64,000 nt of DNA, taken from assembly GCA_001512965.1 (NCBI GenBank), contig LFRW01000035.1, forward strand, positions 30,740 through 94,739, read 5' to 3'. Every line of letters begins with the position of its first letter. Within the stretch, counting starts at the first letter, position 1. The translations under genes were made by a program, and so were the position numbers. This DNA comes from Methanomicrobia archaeon DTU008 (GTDB taxonomy: Archaea > Thermoplasmatota > Thermoplasmata > Methanomassiliicoccales > Methanomassiliicoccaceae). A model generated the notes under the pieces. That model worked only from the letters and a program-made list of their open reading frames with translations, was not told the origin of the DNA and did not search any database. Positions 17,337-26,237 of this stretch are shown piece by piece.

Positions 17337-18602
17337 ATGGACCTGGTGGTGGAAGGCCGCGCATACGTCCGCGGAAAGCTAGGCCATTGGGCCATAGGCA
17401 TCGAGGACGGCCGCATAGTTGAGATCGCACGTAGCATACGCGGCGCCGAGCGCATGAACCTCGGCGACCTCATCATCTTGCCTGGAGCGATCGACCCCCA
17501 CGTGCACCTAAGGGATCCAGGTCTGACGGACAAGGAAGACTTCGCCACTGGTACGTTGGCGGCCGCCTGTGGGGGTGTGACCACCGTTCTAGACATGCCC
17601 AACACGCTGCCGCCCGCCGTAACGGCAGAGAAGCTGGCGGAGAAGAAGGAGGCCATAGCCCGCAAGGCCTGGGTGGACTATGGACTGTTCGCCGGCTGCA
17701 TGCCCGGCGCCGACATCGAGGCCATGGCGCCCATGGCGGTGGGTTTCAAGGTGTTCATGGGATCGTCCACCGGCCGCCTGCTGGTGACCGAGGATAAGGA
17801 CCTGGCAAGAATCGCCGCGCAGGTGAACCGCACCGGGAAGGTCCTAAGCGTGCATGCCGAGGACGAGAACCTGATCCAGCATGATGTGGAGAGCACCCCG
17901 CCGGACCACTTGCGGAACCGGCCTGCCGCCGCCGAGGTCTCCGCCATCCGCCGCCTTTCCTCCCTGCCCGGCCAGATCAACGTCTGCCACGTCTCCTCGG
18001 CGGAAGGCCTGCAGGCACTGAAGGACCTCCCCTTCACCAAGGAGGTGACGGCACACCACATGCTGCTGGACCGTGATAGCGAAGGAAAGGCATATGCGAA
18101 GGTCAATCCTCCCCTCAGGACCAAGGAGGACCGCCTTGCCCTGTTCCAGGCGTTCATCTCCGGCGAGATCGACATGCTCGCGTCCGATCATGCGCCGCAT
18201 ACGATAGAGGACAAGGAGATGGAGTTCGACGCCGCCCCGTCCGGCATGCCAGGTGTGGAGACCGCGGTGCCCATGATGCTGGCGTTGATGAAACGGGGGA
18301 CGGTGCCGGTGGAGGTACTGGTCAGCGCCATGGCCGAGAAGCCCGCCTCGGTGTTCGGCCTGGAAAAAGGTCGGCTGGAGGTTGGACGCGATGCCGACCT
18401 CATGGTCATAGACCCGCGCGCGGCCTCCCCCATAAAGGTTAATAACCTCCACAGCAAGTGCGGCTGGACCCCCTTCGAGGGCCGGGAAGCAATCTTCCCC
18501 CACATGGTGTTCGTCCGAGGGCAACTGGTGGTGGAAGACGGAGATCCGGTCGGCGAGAGGGTGGGAAGGGATGTAGTTGTTGCCAAGCGATCTCGATCTT
18601 GA
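17337..18602 (+). CDS. pyrC: dihydroorotase
   Basis: Catalyses carbamoyl-aspartate to dihydroorotate in pyrimidine synthesis. The 421-residue class I enzyme has DPHVHLRDPG (metal ligands His55 and His57), FKVFMGSSTG, the ligand region SVHAEDE, and ASDHAPHT with the catalytic Asp284. ATG 17337 is used because the upstream part of the open frame lies within the AMMECR1 gene. The last 26 bp overlap the next gene. Confidence 0.92.
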   Translation: MDLVVEGRAYVRGKLGHWAIGIEDGRIVEIARSIRGAERMNLGDLIILPGAIDPHVHLRDPGLTDKEDFATGTLAAACGGVTTVLDMPNTLPPAVTAEKLAEKKEAIARKAWVDYGLFAGCMPGADIEAMAPMAVGFKVFMGSSTGRLLVTEDKDLARIAAQVNRTGKVLSVHAEDENLIQHDVESTPPDHLRNRPAAAEVSAIRRLSSLPGQINVCHVSSAEGLQALKDLPFTKEVTAHHMLLDRDSEGKAYAKVNPPLRTKEDRLALFQAFISGEIDMLASDHAPHTIEDKEMEFDAAPSGMPGVETAVPMMLALMKRGTVPVEVLVSAMAEKPASVFGLEKGRLEVGRDADLMVIDPRAASPIKVNNLHSKCGWTPFEGREAIFPHMVFVRGQLVVEDGDPVGERVGRDVVVAKRSRS

Positions 18603-19698
18603 CCTATCTGAGCTGGAAGGCCGAAGGTTCACATGCGACCCCAGCTGTGGGCTGTGTTGCCTCTGTCAACCGGAGGTGCTTCCCCACGAGGAGGAATGGT
18701 TCAGGCGCAATCATCCCCAACGCATCATAGTGAAGAAGCGCCCTCACAGACACATCGCCCTCGCTCTCAAGGGGGGACAAGGGTCGTGCACCTTCCTCGG
18801 CCCCTCCCGTCGCTGCGAGATATACGGCCACAGGCCGCATTATTGCCGGCAGTTCCCGTTCCACGTCCATCTCGGCAAAAGGGTCCAGGTGGAACTGGAC
18901 CTCTCGTGCCGGGGCGTCTGGTTCGGCGGCACCGAGGACGCCCTGGTGGAAGGCGGTCGCCTTGTCCATGAAAACATTGACGCCATCCGTAAGACCCTGG
19001 CGGAGACCAGGGAGGTCTATCGGGAGTTCGAGGCCAACTGCCATGATGCTGGCATCTATCGCCCGGAGGAGGCGCTCCGACGGGAGGTAGGCCGCAGGCT
19101 GGACATGTTCGCAGAGCTGCCATATCTCGCACATGTGCTGGACCTCTCCGCCGAGGATGAGGAGATGGGCATGCCAGATGGGCCAGGGGGCCCGATAGAT
19201 GCTGCAGAGCTTCGAAGATCGGTCATGGAGATGGGGTTGGAATCCCTGGCCGCCGAGGACGTCTTCAGCGCTCCAGTGTACTGCGATCCGAAATGCCGCT
19301 GGAACATGTTCCTGGCGAAGGACGGCGGCTTGAAATGGGCGATCCTCAACGATGATGGGACGCTCGATGCGGTGGGGGACATCGACCCGAACAAGATCAA
19401 GCTGCTCACGCCCGAGGGGGAGGGGAGGGAAGTCTTCATCTCCTACCTGAGGACGCTCAACCGAAGGGACAGCATGATGGGCTACGCCGCCTATCTCGTG
19501 GACGACTACGGGTATGAGGATTATCTGAGCAACACATACTATGGCGTAATGGCCACCACGGCCCTGGACCTTCTTTGGAGGGCTTCGCTGATCGCATATC
19601 TGCATGGCGGAAGGCTTGATAGGGCTGGCATGATCGAGGGAATAATATCCTATGACATGGACCGTCTGGATGCTCCTACCATCGGAGCGTTCCTTTAG
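18577..19698 (+). CDS. YkgJ family cysteine-cluster protein
   Basis: A 373-residue protein whose N-terminal 110 residues carry the YkgJ/UPF0153 Cys pattern: CDPSCGLCCLC, then a central CTFLG, CEIYGHRPHYCRQFP. This set probably binds zinc or an Fe-S cluster. The remaining 260 residues have a second short Cys pair (YCDPKCRW) and no recognised domain. TTG 18577 overlaps the pyrC end and has GGGAAGGG upstream. Function unknown. Confidence 0.8.
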   Translation: MLPSDLDLDLSELEGRRFTCDPSCGLCCLCQPEVLPHEEEWFRRNHPQRIIVKKRPHRHIALALKGGQGSCTFLGPSRRCEIYGHRPHYCRQFPFHVHLGKRVQVELDLSCRGVWFGGTEDALVEGGRLVHENIDAIRKTLAETREVYREFEANCHDAGIYRPEEALRREVGRRLDMFAELPYLAHVLDLSAEDEEMGMPDGPGGPIDAAELRRSVMEMGLESLAAEDVFSAPVYCDPKCRWNMFLAKDGGLKWAILNDDGTLDAVGDIDPNKIKLLTPEGEGREVFISYLRTLNRRDSMMGYAAYLVDDYGYEDYLSNTYYGVMATTALDLLWRASLIAYLHGGRLDRAGMIEGIISYDMDRLDAPTIGAFL

Positions 19699-19712
19699 GA
19701 TAAATCAGTAAG

Positions 19713-19720
19713 CTTAAAAT
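19713..19720 (+). promoter_or_regulatory. TATA box of the LSm-eL37-purF group
   Basis: CTTAAAAT predicts a transcript start near 19743. That lies downstream of the first in-frame ATG (19733), so translation should begin at ATG 19757. Confidence 0.55.
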
Positions 19721-19756
19721 AGTCCTCGAATAATGAGCCTGTCTGGTGGCTGTTGT

Positions 19757-19972
19757 ATGCAAAAACCCCTCACCGTTCTCAATCAGGCGATCAACCGCCC
19801 TGTGATCGTCGAGCTGAAGGCCAACAGGGAGTACAGGGGAACACTAGATGGGTACGATCCCCACATGAACCTGGTCCTGAAGAACGCCGAGGAACTCATC
19901 AATGGTGAGGTAGTAAGAAAACTCGATGTCACTATAGTAAGGGGCGACAACGTCATCTACATATCACCATAA
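19757..19972 (+). CDS. LSm/Sm-like small nuclear ribonucleoprotein
   Basis: An RNA-binding protein of 71 residues that assembles as a heptameric ring. Sm1 ([20 protein letters not shown], then HMNLVL) and Sm2 ([12 protein letters not shown]) are complete. ATG 19757 rather than 19733 is chosen because it gives the usual family N terminus, has GGTGG upstream and lies after the predicted transcript start. Linked to eL37 and purF, a gene order seen in other archaea. Confidence 0.93.
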   Translation: MQKPLTVLNQAINRPVIVELKANREYRGTLDGYDPHMNLVLKNAEELINGEVVRKLDVTIVRGDNVIYISP

Positions 19973-19984
19973 GGAGAGATCATC

Positions 19985-20152
19985 ATGAGCAAGGGAACCC
20001 CGTCAATGGGCAAGCATAGCAACAAGAAGCAACATATTCCTTGCCGCCGCTGCGGAAGAAGCGCATACAACATGACCAAGGGAGTGTGTGCTTCCTGCGG
20101 CTATGGCAACTCACCGAGGCTGAGATCCTATAATTGGGCAAAACAGCACTGA
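19985..20152 (+). CDS. rpl37e: 50S ribosomal protein eL37
   Basis: A 55-residue zinc-ribbon ribosomal protein beginning [14 protein letters not shown], the conserved eL37 start. Zinc ligands are Cys20, Cys23, Cys35 and Cys38. GGAGAG lies 8 nt before the ATG. It is 12 bp after the LSm gene and 4 bp before purF, so the three form one operon. Confidence 0.95.
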   Translation: MSKGTPSMGKHSNKKQHIPCRRCGRSAYNMTKGVCASCGYGNSPRLRSYNWAKQH

Positions 20153-20156
20153 TCAT

Positions 20157-21581
20157 ATGGCAGCCTCCATGGATGACGCCATGGACGATGCTCCCAAACA
20201 TTTCTGCGGCATCGTCGCCATGGCATACAATGCCAATGTGAAGCACGATCTGAAGAAGGCGCTCCGCGTCATTCAGCATCGTGGGCAGGAGGCAGCTGGC
20301 ATTGCTATTTTCAACGGCTCCTCCGTCAAATACGTGCGGGACATGGGGCTTGTACACGATGTCCTCATAGGGCCCGAGTACGACCAGATGGCCGGAAACG
20401 TCGGGATCGGACACGTCCGATACTCCACCACCGGCTCGTCCTGCGCCCAGAACTGTCAGCCCATCACCGTCACCACCAACGTTGGCGATGTCGCGCTTGG
20501 CCACAACGGCGATCTGGTGAACGCCACCGAGCTGAGGACCAAGCTGCAGAACGATGGCTGGGCGTTCCTCACCACGACCGATTCTGAGATCATCATTCGC
20601 ATACTCGCCACGGAACTGACGCAGAACCCCGACCCCATCAAGGCGATCCGTTCGACAATGAAGTGCCTGGACGGAGCTTACGCCCTGGTTATCATGGTCG
20701 GCGGAAGGGTCTTCGGCGCAAGGGACCCCCTTGGCCTGCGTCCCCTGTGCCTTGGAAAGATGGAGAACGGCTACTGCCTGGCTTCCGAGTCGGCGGTGTT
20801 CGACATCCTGCAAGGCGAGTTCGTGCGGGACATCGCGCCCGGAGAGATAGTCGAGATCACCCCGACAGGGTTCACCTGCAACAAGGTATCCGGCCCTGCT
20901 CACACCGCACATTGCATGTTCGAATGGGTGTACTTCGCCCGACCGGACACCATCATGGATGGGCGGGAGGTGTACGATGTCCGCAAGAAGCTCGGTCAGG
21001 CTCTTGCTAGAGAGCACCCGGCGGATGCCGATGTGGTCATCCCGGTCCCAGACTCCGGAAGGGCCAACGCGCTAGGCTATTCGCAGGTGTCAGGCATCCC
21101 ATACGAGGAGGGCTTGATGAAGAACCGCTATGTCGAGCGGACGTTCATCCTTCCCGAGCAGTCCAAGCGCGAGGAGGGCGTGTCACTCAAGCTGAACCCC
21201 ATCCGTTCCACCATCAGGGGGAAGCGTGTGGTGGTGGTCGACGACTCCATAGTTAGGGGAACCACCTTGCGCAAGATCGTACAGATGCTCCGCCGCGCCG
21301 GAGCGACAGAGGTCCACGTCCGCATCGGATGCCCACCGGTCATCGCACCGTGCTATTACGGCATCGATATGAAGACAAGGGAACACTTCATCGCCGCCGG
21401 CAGGACGTTCGAGGAGATCGCTGAGCTGCTGGGGGCGGACAGCGTAGGCTACACTTCCATACAGGGCCTACAATCCGCATTGGGCCTCTCGGAGCAGGAC
21501 CTGTGCATGGCATGCCTGACCGCAGAGTATCCGACATGCGTGCCGGGTGAGAAGATGCGGTTCCAGAAGACCCTCATCTGA
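20157..21581 (+). CDS. purF: amidophosphoribosyltransferase
   Basis: First committed step of purine synthesis: PRPP plus glutamine to phosphoribosylamine. The 474-residue protein has a short propeptide before the nucleophile Cys17 (FCGIVAM), an N-terminal glutaminase domain and a C-terminal phosphoribosyltransferase domain with VVVVDDSIVRGTT from residue 358. Late cysteines (CYYGID, LCMACL) match the Fe-S-containing class. Starts at 20157, 20169 and 20181 would all leave Cys17 to be exposed by cleavage. Confidence 0.95.
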   Translation: MAASMDDAMDDAPKHFCGIVAMAYNANVKHDLKKALRVIQHRGQEAAGIAIFNGSSVKYVRDMGLVHDVLIGPEYDQMAGNVGIGHVRYSTTGSSCAQNCQPITVTTNVGDVALGHNGDLVNATELRTKLQNDGWAFLTTTDSEIIIRILATELTQNPDPIKAIRSTMKCLDGAYALVIMVGGRVFGARDPLGLRPLCLGKMENGYCLASESAVFDILQGEFVRDIAPGEIVEITPTGFTCNKVSGPAHTAHCMFEWVYFARPDTIMDGREVYDVRKKLGQALAREHPADADVVIPVPDSGRANALGYSQVSGIPYEEGLMKNRYVERTFILPEQSKREEGVSLKLNPIRSTIRGKRVVVVDDSIVRGTTLRKIVQMLRRAGATEVHVRIGCPPVIAPCYYGIDMKTREHFIAAGRTFEEIAELLGADSVGYTSIQGLQSALGLSEQDLCMACLTAEYPTCVPGEKMRFQKTLI

Positions 21582-21769
21582 GCTTCTCCCGTACCGGCCT
21601 CCCTTGCATGACCCATAAGGAAACGGCGCCGATGACGCGAAGCATGCGGTGTCTCTCTTCTTCCCTTTTTCCTTGTTATCGATCGAACAAGAATCGAATG
21701 GACCACTCACCTCATCCAGGCCTGGACAGCAAACTTTAATTACGTTGATTTCTTTGCCATGGCTACACC

Positions 21770-21842
21770 GGGCAGGTAGATCAGTTGGAAGATCGCTACC
21801 TTGGCATGGTAGAGGCCGGGGGTTCAAATCCCCCCCTGTCCA
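21770..21842 (+). tRNA. tRNA-Ala (GGC)
   Basis: Acceptor GGGCAGG/CCTGTCC with the G3-U70 pair that marks alanine tRNA, D stem GATC/GATC, anticodon stem CTACC/GGTAG with anticodon GGC at 21803-21805, and T arm GGGGG TTCAAAT CCCCC. No intron and no encoded CCA. A TTTAATTA element about 30 bp upstream is a likely promoter. Confidence 0.95.
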
Positions 21843-21927
21843 CTTTCATTCTAACTAATTCAATGTGGTAATGTCGCGATGATCCATAGGGCTCATGGAT
21901 AATTCCTTGTCGAAGTGTGACAATTCG

Positions 21928-22122
21928 CTAACCTAGGCGCTCCAGTTCTCTCCTTATCAACATCGTCGCGATCTTGAACGCCTTGATCCTGCGCACGAGC
22001 AGCGTGTGCTGGGAAGTTCCCTGTTTCAATTTCGGCTCGACCTTCTCACACTTGTCTATGGTCGAGGTTATCGCCCGGAGAGCCTCTTCCAACTCCTCCA
22101 TTGTGACATCATCCATGTCCAT
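21928..22122 (-). CDS. small helical hypothetical protein
   Basis: A 64-residue, highly charged protein likely to be two long helices (MEELEEALRAITSTIDKCE, and LLVRRIKAFKIATMLIRREL). No known domain. Good codon pattern and an isolated position between tRNA-Ala and the next gene suggest it is real. Start choice among the Met residues at 1 and 3 is uncertain. It could be a small nucleic-acid or protein-binding factor. Confidence 0.55.
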   Translation of the reverse strand: MDMDDVTMEELEEALRAITSTIDKCEKVEPKLKQGTSQHTLLVRRIKAFKIATMLIRRELERLG

Positions 22123-22325
22123 GGGCCCATTGGATGTCCTCTTCCTACATCATGATGCCGATGCCGAGGACATGACGAGATGCATCGTCCAATTACCTTG
22201 CCAAGACCGCAGGACTGCCAGTCGGACGACGATGCCCATAGGCGCTCTACCGATGAACTCGATCCCTGGAATGTCGAACAGAACCTTCCCCGTGTTTCAA
22301 AGATATAAACATCTCATGGCGCATT

Positions 22326-22703
22326 ATGCCTTCAATGTCCGATTTCGAGCTGCCGGCCAAGAAGGTCACCATGAACGTTGAGTCCGGAGTATGCAGGTTC
22401 ACCGCCCGGATCACTGCTTGCATGGTCGATGAGAACGTTCGTATCTCGATCGTTAGCGATTGCCCGCAGGTGCGCGAGTTCGGTGAGAGGGTGAAGCTGC
22501 TGGGGATGTTCGAGGCTCTCAAGATGCCCTTCTCGGAGAACAAGGTCTTCCTGCATGGAGGGGAGACCTTGAGGCACTCTTCCTGTCCCGTCCCTACCGC
22601 GGTCTGCAAGTGCGCCGAGGCAGCCGCCGGATTCGCGCTGGAGAGGGATGTGAGCCTGAAGTTCGAAAAGGGTGAGCGAACATCGGACCAGAACCCTCAT
22701 TGA
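22326..22703 (+). CDS. conserved hypothetical protein, cysteine-containing
   Basis: A 125-residue protein with VNVESGVCRFT-like beginnings and a SDCPQVREF motif. I recall similar short proteins in methanogens (a DUF6951-like family) but cannot confirm it here. The features seen are a beta-rich N-terminal half, then helices and a Cys pair in SSCPVPTAVCKCAE. ATG 22335 (MSDFELP) is an alternative start. No operon partner on this strand. Confidence 0.65.
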   Translation: MPSMSDFELPAKKVTMNVESGVCRFTARITACMVDENVRISIVSDCPQVREFGERVKLLGMFEALKMPFSENKVFLHGGETLRHSSCPVPTAVCKCAEAAAGFALERDVSLKFEKGERTSDQNPH

Positions 22704-22873
22704 GCACCTGATGTCAGTCCTTGCTCGTCCTATGCCGTTCGCCATACGGACCACCTTCATGGCCCCATGCTCATTCTCACCTTTCCAGGGATCGAAGGAC
22801 GCCATGTAAATTTCCTTGATGGAATGAAAAAAGACGGGGATGCCCCCCGGAAGTTTCCTCATGCACTGACCGA

Positions 22874-23962
22874 TCAGTTCGATATGTGCCGGTAACCCAT
22901 CATTGGTTCGATGTCGTACCCGAACTTGTCGTTGTACTCCTCAAGAAGCTCTGCCGATGATATGTCCAACACACCCGGATGTAGCGCCTCGAAAAGATAC
23001 ACCAGACCTATGAAGATCCGCGGCCCGGATAGCATCCCGGCCTGGGTGATTATGTAGACATTGTCGTTCTTGACAGCCTCGATATTGTCCCAACCTGGCC
23101 GGGCTGCCAGGTCCTGATACTTCTGCTCAGCTTCAGCCTCACTGACGATGCGGCCTTCCCTCACGAAGACGAACTCCGGTCCTTTACCGCCATCATATGC
23201 TATTATCGCCTCGTTGCTAACATGATCGGTCGATGAGGTCGGATTCTCTTTCAGATCGACCACGATATTATGCCCACCGGCGAGCTCGATCAGAGATGAC
23301 ATCTCGGACCTGGAGGTGTACGCCTTCCCATTGCTCAGTTCCATGTATACGCTTGCTCTTGAGTCAAGGGCGGCGCTTGCCTGTTCCACGGCCGCCATGG
23401 TCTCTTCATACATCTGGATATATACCTCGGCCCTGGCCTGGGCTTCATGTCCGAAGAGGCTGGCCAATTGCCTCAGGTCATCGGTCAGTTGACCCATGCC
23501 ATAGCAATCGAGAAGGATCGCTGTGATCCCCATGCCCTCCAGCACCGCGGTGTCCTTGATGGCCATACTAGTACATTGCCCTACGACTATCGTACAGCCT
23601 AGCTCGAGCATCTTTTCCCCGTTAGGCGTACTGTATGTTCCAATGACCGGCACATCATCGTAGATGTACCCGAACTCCGTGTCCTTTGCGATGGACTCGC
23701 TGATCCCGACGACCCTGTCGCTCACGCCAAGGATGTGCAATAGTTCCGCCGCGTTAGGATTCACGACGCAGATCTTCTCCACTGGCGTCGCCACGGTGAC
23801 CTTCCTCCCGTCGTTCTGAGTGATGGTGACCGAGCTTGGATATCTCCCGTTTGATGGTCCTTCGCCGTCATTTGCACCAGAATTGCTGATCAATGCCACG
23901 CCTGCGACCGAGCAGACCATGATGACGACCACCGATATCGTTAACAACTTCTTATCGACCAT
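22874..23962 (-). CDS. btuF: ABC transporter substrate-binding protein, BtuF/FepB family
   Basis: A 362-residue extracytoplasmic binding protein (Peripla_BP_2 fold) with an N-terminal hydrophobic anchor or signal (about residues 5-25) and a polar Gly/Asn-rich linker. The two lobes are joined by the long helix typical of BtuF/FhuD proteins. ATG 23962 is chosen because AGGAGGA lies 5 nt upstream; a TTG at 23992 lies inside the operator palindrome. It follows the permease and ATPase genes but has its own TATA box and operator. Corrinoid is the likely cargo given the neighbouring cbi genes; iron chelate or another metal complex is possible. Confidence 0.85.
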   Translation of the reverse strand: MVDKKLLTISVVVIMVCSVAGVALISNSGANDGEGPSNGRYPSSVTITQNDGRKVTVATPVEKICVVNPNAAELLHILGVSDRVVGISESIAKDTEFGYIYDDVPVIGTYSTPNGEKMLELGCTIVVGQCTSMAIKDTAVLEGMGITAILLDCYGMGQLTDDLRQLASLFGHEAQARAEVYIQMYEETMAAVEQASAALDSRASVYMELSNGKAYTSRSEMSSLIELAGGHNIVVDLKENPTSSTDHVSNEAIIAYDGGKGPEFVFVREGRIVSEAEAEQKYQDLAARPGWDNIEAVKNDNVYIITQAGMLSGPRIFIGLVYLFEALHPGVLDISSAELLEEYNDKFGYDIEPMMGYRHISN

Positions 23963-23974
23963 GTTTCCTCCTAA

Positions 23975-23993
23975 GTTGGATGATACATCCAAC
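23975..23993. promoter_or_regulatory. palindromic operator at the btuF-like promoter
   Basis: GTTGGATGATACATCCAAC is a perfect inverted repeat of 8 bp arms around ATA, extended to 9 bp by flanking A and T. It covers the predicted transcript start, between the TATA box (24015-24024) and the ribosome site, where a bound protein would repress. Related copies occur before cbiT. Confidence 0.72.
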
Positions 23994-24014
23994 TAGAAAG
24001 TAATCTTCCTTCGC

Positions 24015-24024
24015 TTTATAAAAG
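24015..24024 (-). promoter_or_regulatory. TATA box of the btuF-like gene
   Basis: On the minus strand this reads CTTTTATAAA, predicting transcription from about 23993, which is the edge of the palindrome. Confidence 0.6.
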
Positions 24025-24145
24025 CATCGCTCATGAAATGAAGATGATCATGAACATACTAGCTAGGGCTGTTTTTAGCACGTTTTTTTAAATATGGTTA
24101 CAACTAATATAACCCCTTGAAGGAGCATCCTCTCTAGGGTTTTCA

Positions 24146-24934
24146 TCATCCTTCGGCGCATGTCCCGTCGGAAGGTTCGTCAGGAACTATGAACAGACCT
24201 CGTTCACTCTCCATGATGAACGATTCGACACCGTAGACGTCATGGATGGCTTCCGGGGTCAGTACGTCCTCTGGTCTGCCATAGGCGTATACGCCCTTGT
24301 CCTTCAGCATCAGTACCTTATCGCTGTATCGAAGCGCCAGGTTAAGGTCGTGCATCGCAACTATCATCCCTCTGTCTTGCCCGTGCACCACCTCATGCAT
24401 GATCCTCATGGTCCGGAGCTGATGCTTGAGGTCCAGTGAACTGGTCGGCTCATCGAACAGATAGAACTGAGGGCTCTGGGCAAGTGCCCTGGCGATGAAC
24501 ACCCGCTGCCTTTGTCCTCCGGAAAGCTCATTGACGTACCTGCCCCTAAGGTCCAATATGTCCATCGTCTCCATGGCCCGGGACGCCATATCCAGATCGT
24601 CCATGGAGTACGACCATTGGACATATGGGCGTCTTCCGACAAGCACGGTGTCCAGCACCGTGGTGAACGGCGCATACTGGACGTTCTGAGGGACATAGCC
24701 GATCAGCTTCGCTCGCTCGATAGGCTGAAGGCATGCGACGTCCCTGCCGTCGATATCGACCTTCCCGGCCTTGGGCGGCATCAGGTCGCATAAGGTCTTG
24801 ATCAGCGTGGATTTCCCAGAGCCGTTGGGGCCGAGCAATGCCACGACCTCCCCGGAGCATGCAGAGAACGAAACGTCCTTCAGCACCTCGTTGCTGCCAT
24901 ACCGCTGGCTTATGTTGTTGACGGTCAACTTCAT
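24146..24934 (-). CDS. btuD: ABC transporter ATPase, BtuD/FepC family
   Basis: The 262-residue ATPase of a metal-complex or corrinoid importer. Walker A LGPNGSGKST starts near residue 34, the Q-loop is GYVPQNVQ, the signature LSGGQRQR is near 140, and Walker B is YLFDEPTSSLD followed by the H-loop AMHDLN. Start ATG 24934 overlaps the permease stop by 4 bp. A longer open frame upstream is only a shadow within the permease gene. Cytoplasmic, pairing with the preceding permease. Confidence 0.9.
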   Translation of the reverse strand: MKLTVNNISQRYGSNEVLKDVSFSACSGEVVALLGPNGSGKSTLIKTLCDLMPPKAGKVDIDGRDVACLQPIERAKLIGYVPQNVQYAPFTTVLDTVLVGRRPYVQWSYSMDDLDMASRAMETMDILDLRGRYVNELSGGQRQRVFIARALAQSPQFYLFDEPTSSLDLKHQLRTMRIMHEVVHGQDRGMIVAMHDLNLALRYSDKVLMLKDKGVYAYGRPEDVLTPEAIHDVYGVESFIMESERGLFIVPDEPSDGTCAEG

Positions 24935-26109
24935 GCCAACTGCCTCCCGGAGCGCCTGGTGACCAGCCATATGAAGAAGGCTCCCCCGATCAGATACATT
25001 ATGACGCCCACCGGCAGCTCGACAGGCCTCATGATGACTCTTGCCGCGGTGTCCGATAACAGCAGGATGAGCGACCCCATCAGTGCCGCGGCCGGTATGA
25101 GATAGCGGTGGTCGTTCCCGATGATCATCTTGCAGATATGCGGGGCCATGAGGCCGATGAAGCCGATGACGCCCGTGAACGCCAGGCACGCCGATGTGAC
25201 GAACGCGGAGATGACCAGGCAATGGATCCTGAGACGGCGAACGTTGACGCCCAGGTTGCGTGCTACGTCGTCGCCTCCTGATAATGTGTTGAGATCGACG
25301 GCACACCTCTCCATGAGGATGAAGCACACGGCCACTATGGGGATGAGCACAGTGACCGAGCCCCATGTCGCTCCCCACATGCTCCCCATCAGCCAGTTGG
25401 TCACCTCGCGAAGGGCGCTGTCATCCGAGATGTACTTCATGAACGATATCCCAGCAGAGAATAGGTAGTTGACGACGACCCCGGAAAGGACCAGCACGGA
25501 CTGTGAGAGGCGATGCGTCCTGGCGATGGCCAAGACAAGCACCACGCTCGACATCCCCACGATGAACGCCATCAATATGATGAGCAGGTTCTTGTTGGTT
25601 ATGGATTCCTCAAGGAGCTCGAAATGGCCGAAGTATGCACTGCCCAGAAGTACCGGTCCGAGCACCAGCGCCATGGCCGCGCCGAACGATGCCGCTGATG
25701 AGAGGCCAAGGGTGAACGGGCTCACCAGGGGATTGTGCAGGATGCCCTGCATGACCACTCCGGCCATGGCCAGGCTGGCACCGGTCAGTGCCGCAAGGAT
25801 GATCCGAGGCATCCTAGAGCGCAAGATGATGGTCGAATAGTATTCCTGATGGGGGGCATCGATCCAGTCGGGGAAGAAATGGTGGCCCAGGACCTTCAGG
25901 GTGTCCAGGGCCGGGATGTCCACCGCACCGACTCCCAGGGCGACCACCGCGACGAACACCAGCATGATCGACAGGGTGATCACCATGATCACCTTCTTCC
26001 GCCGGGAGGCATTGAAGGTGCCGATGACACCTTCCCGCTCGATGTAGTTCCCTCTGATCAGGCGGAACGCCTCTTTCAATCCAGAACCTCTCACCCCTTC
26101 AGCGCTCAA
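24931..26109 (-). CDS. btuC: ABC transporter permease, BtuC/FecCD family
   Basis: A 392-residue polytopic permease with about ten membrane helices and the FecCD hallmarks RMPRIILAALTGASLAMAG and GVIGFIGLMAPHICKMIIG. The start is TTG 26109: an excellent ribosome site (GGAGGTG) lies 7 nt upstream and no ATG fits. It lies 128 bp after cbiE on the same strand without an obvious promoter of its own, so read-through from the cbi operon is plausible. Confidence 0.88.
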   Translation of the reverse strand: MSAEGVRGSGLKEAFRLIRGNYIEREGVIGTFNASRRKKVIMVITLSIMLVFVAVVALGVGAVDIPALDTLKVLGHHFFPDWIDAPHQEYYSTIILRSRMPRIILAALTGASLAMAGVVMQGILHNPLVSPFTLGLSSAASFGAAMALVLGPVLLGSAYFGHFELLEESITNKNLLIILMAFIVGMSSVVLVLAIARTHRLSQSVLVLSGVVVNYLFSAGISFMKYISDDSALREVTNWLMGSMWGATWGSVTVLIPIVAVCFILMERCAVDLNTLSGGDDVARNLGVNVRRLRIHCLVISAFVTSACLAFTGVIGFIGLMAPHICKMIIGNDHRYLIPAAALMGSLILLLSDTAARVIMRPVELPVGVIMYLIGGAFFIWLVTRRSGRQLA

Positions 26110-26237
26110 GGGCGACCACCTCCCCGATGGAAACGGCAGGATGGCCTCCCTCGCACCCTCTTCTTTCGATCGATTCGAAGGAGCGACGGCCCAATGCCCT
26201 CGTTCTCATCGTCAGCTGGCCCCGATCTTCTCATGAT

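Noticed and set aside
19983..21017. 344-codon minus-strand frame opposite purF and eL37
   Set aside because: Antisense to two unmistakable genes.
24097..24115. GGTTA-N9-TAACC inverted repeat between the ATPase and binding-protein genes
   Set aside because: Short arms, no second copy found and no clear relation to a promoter.
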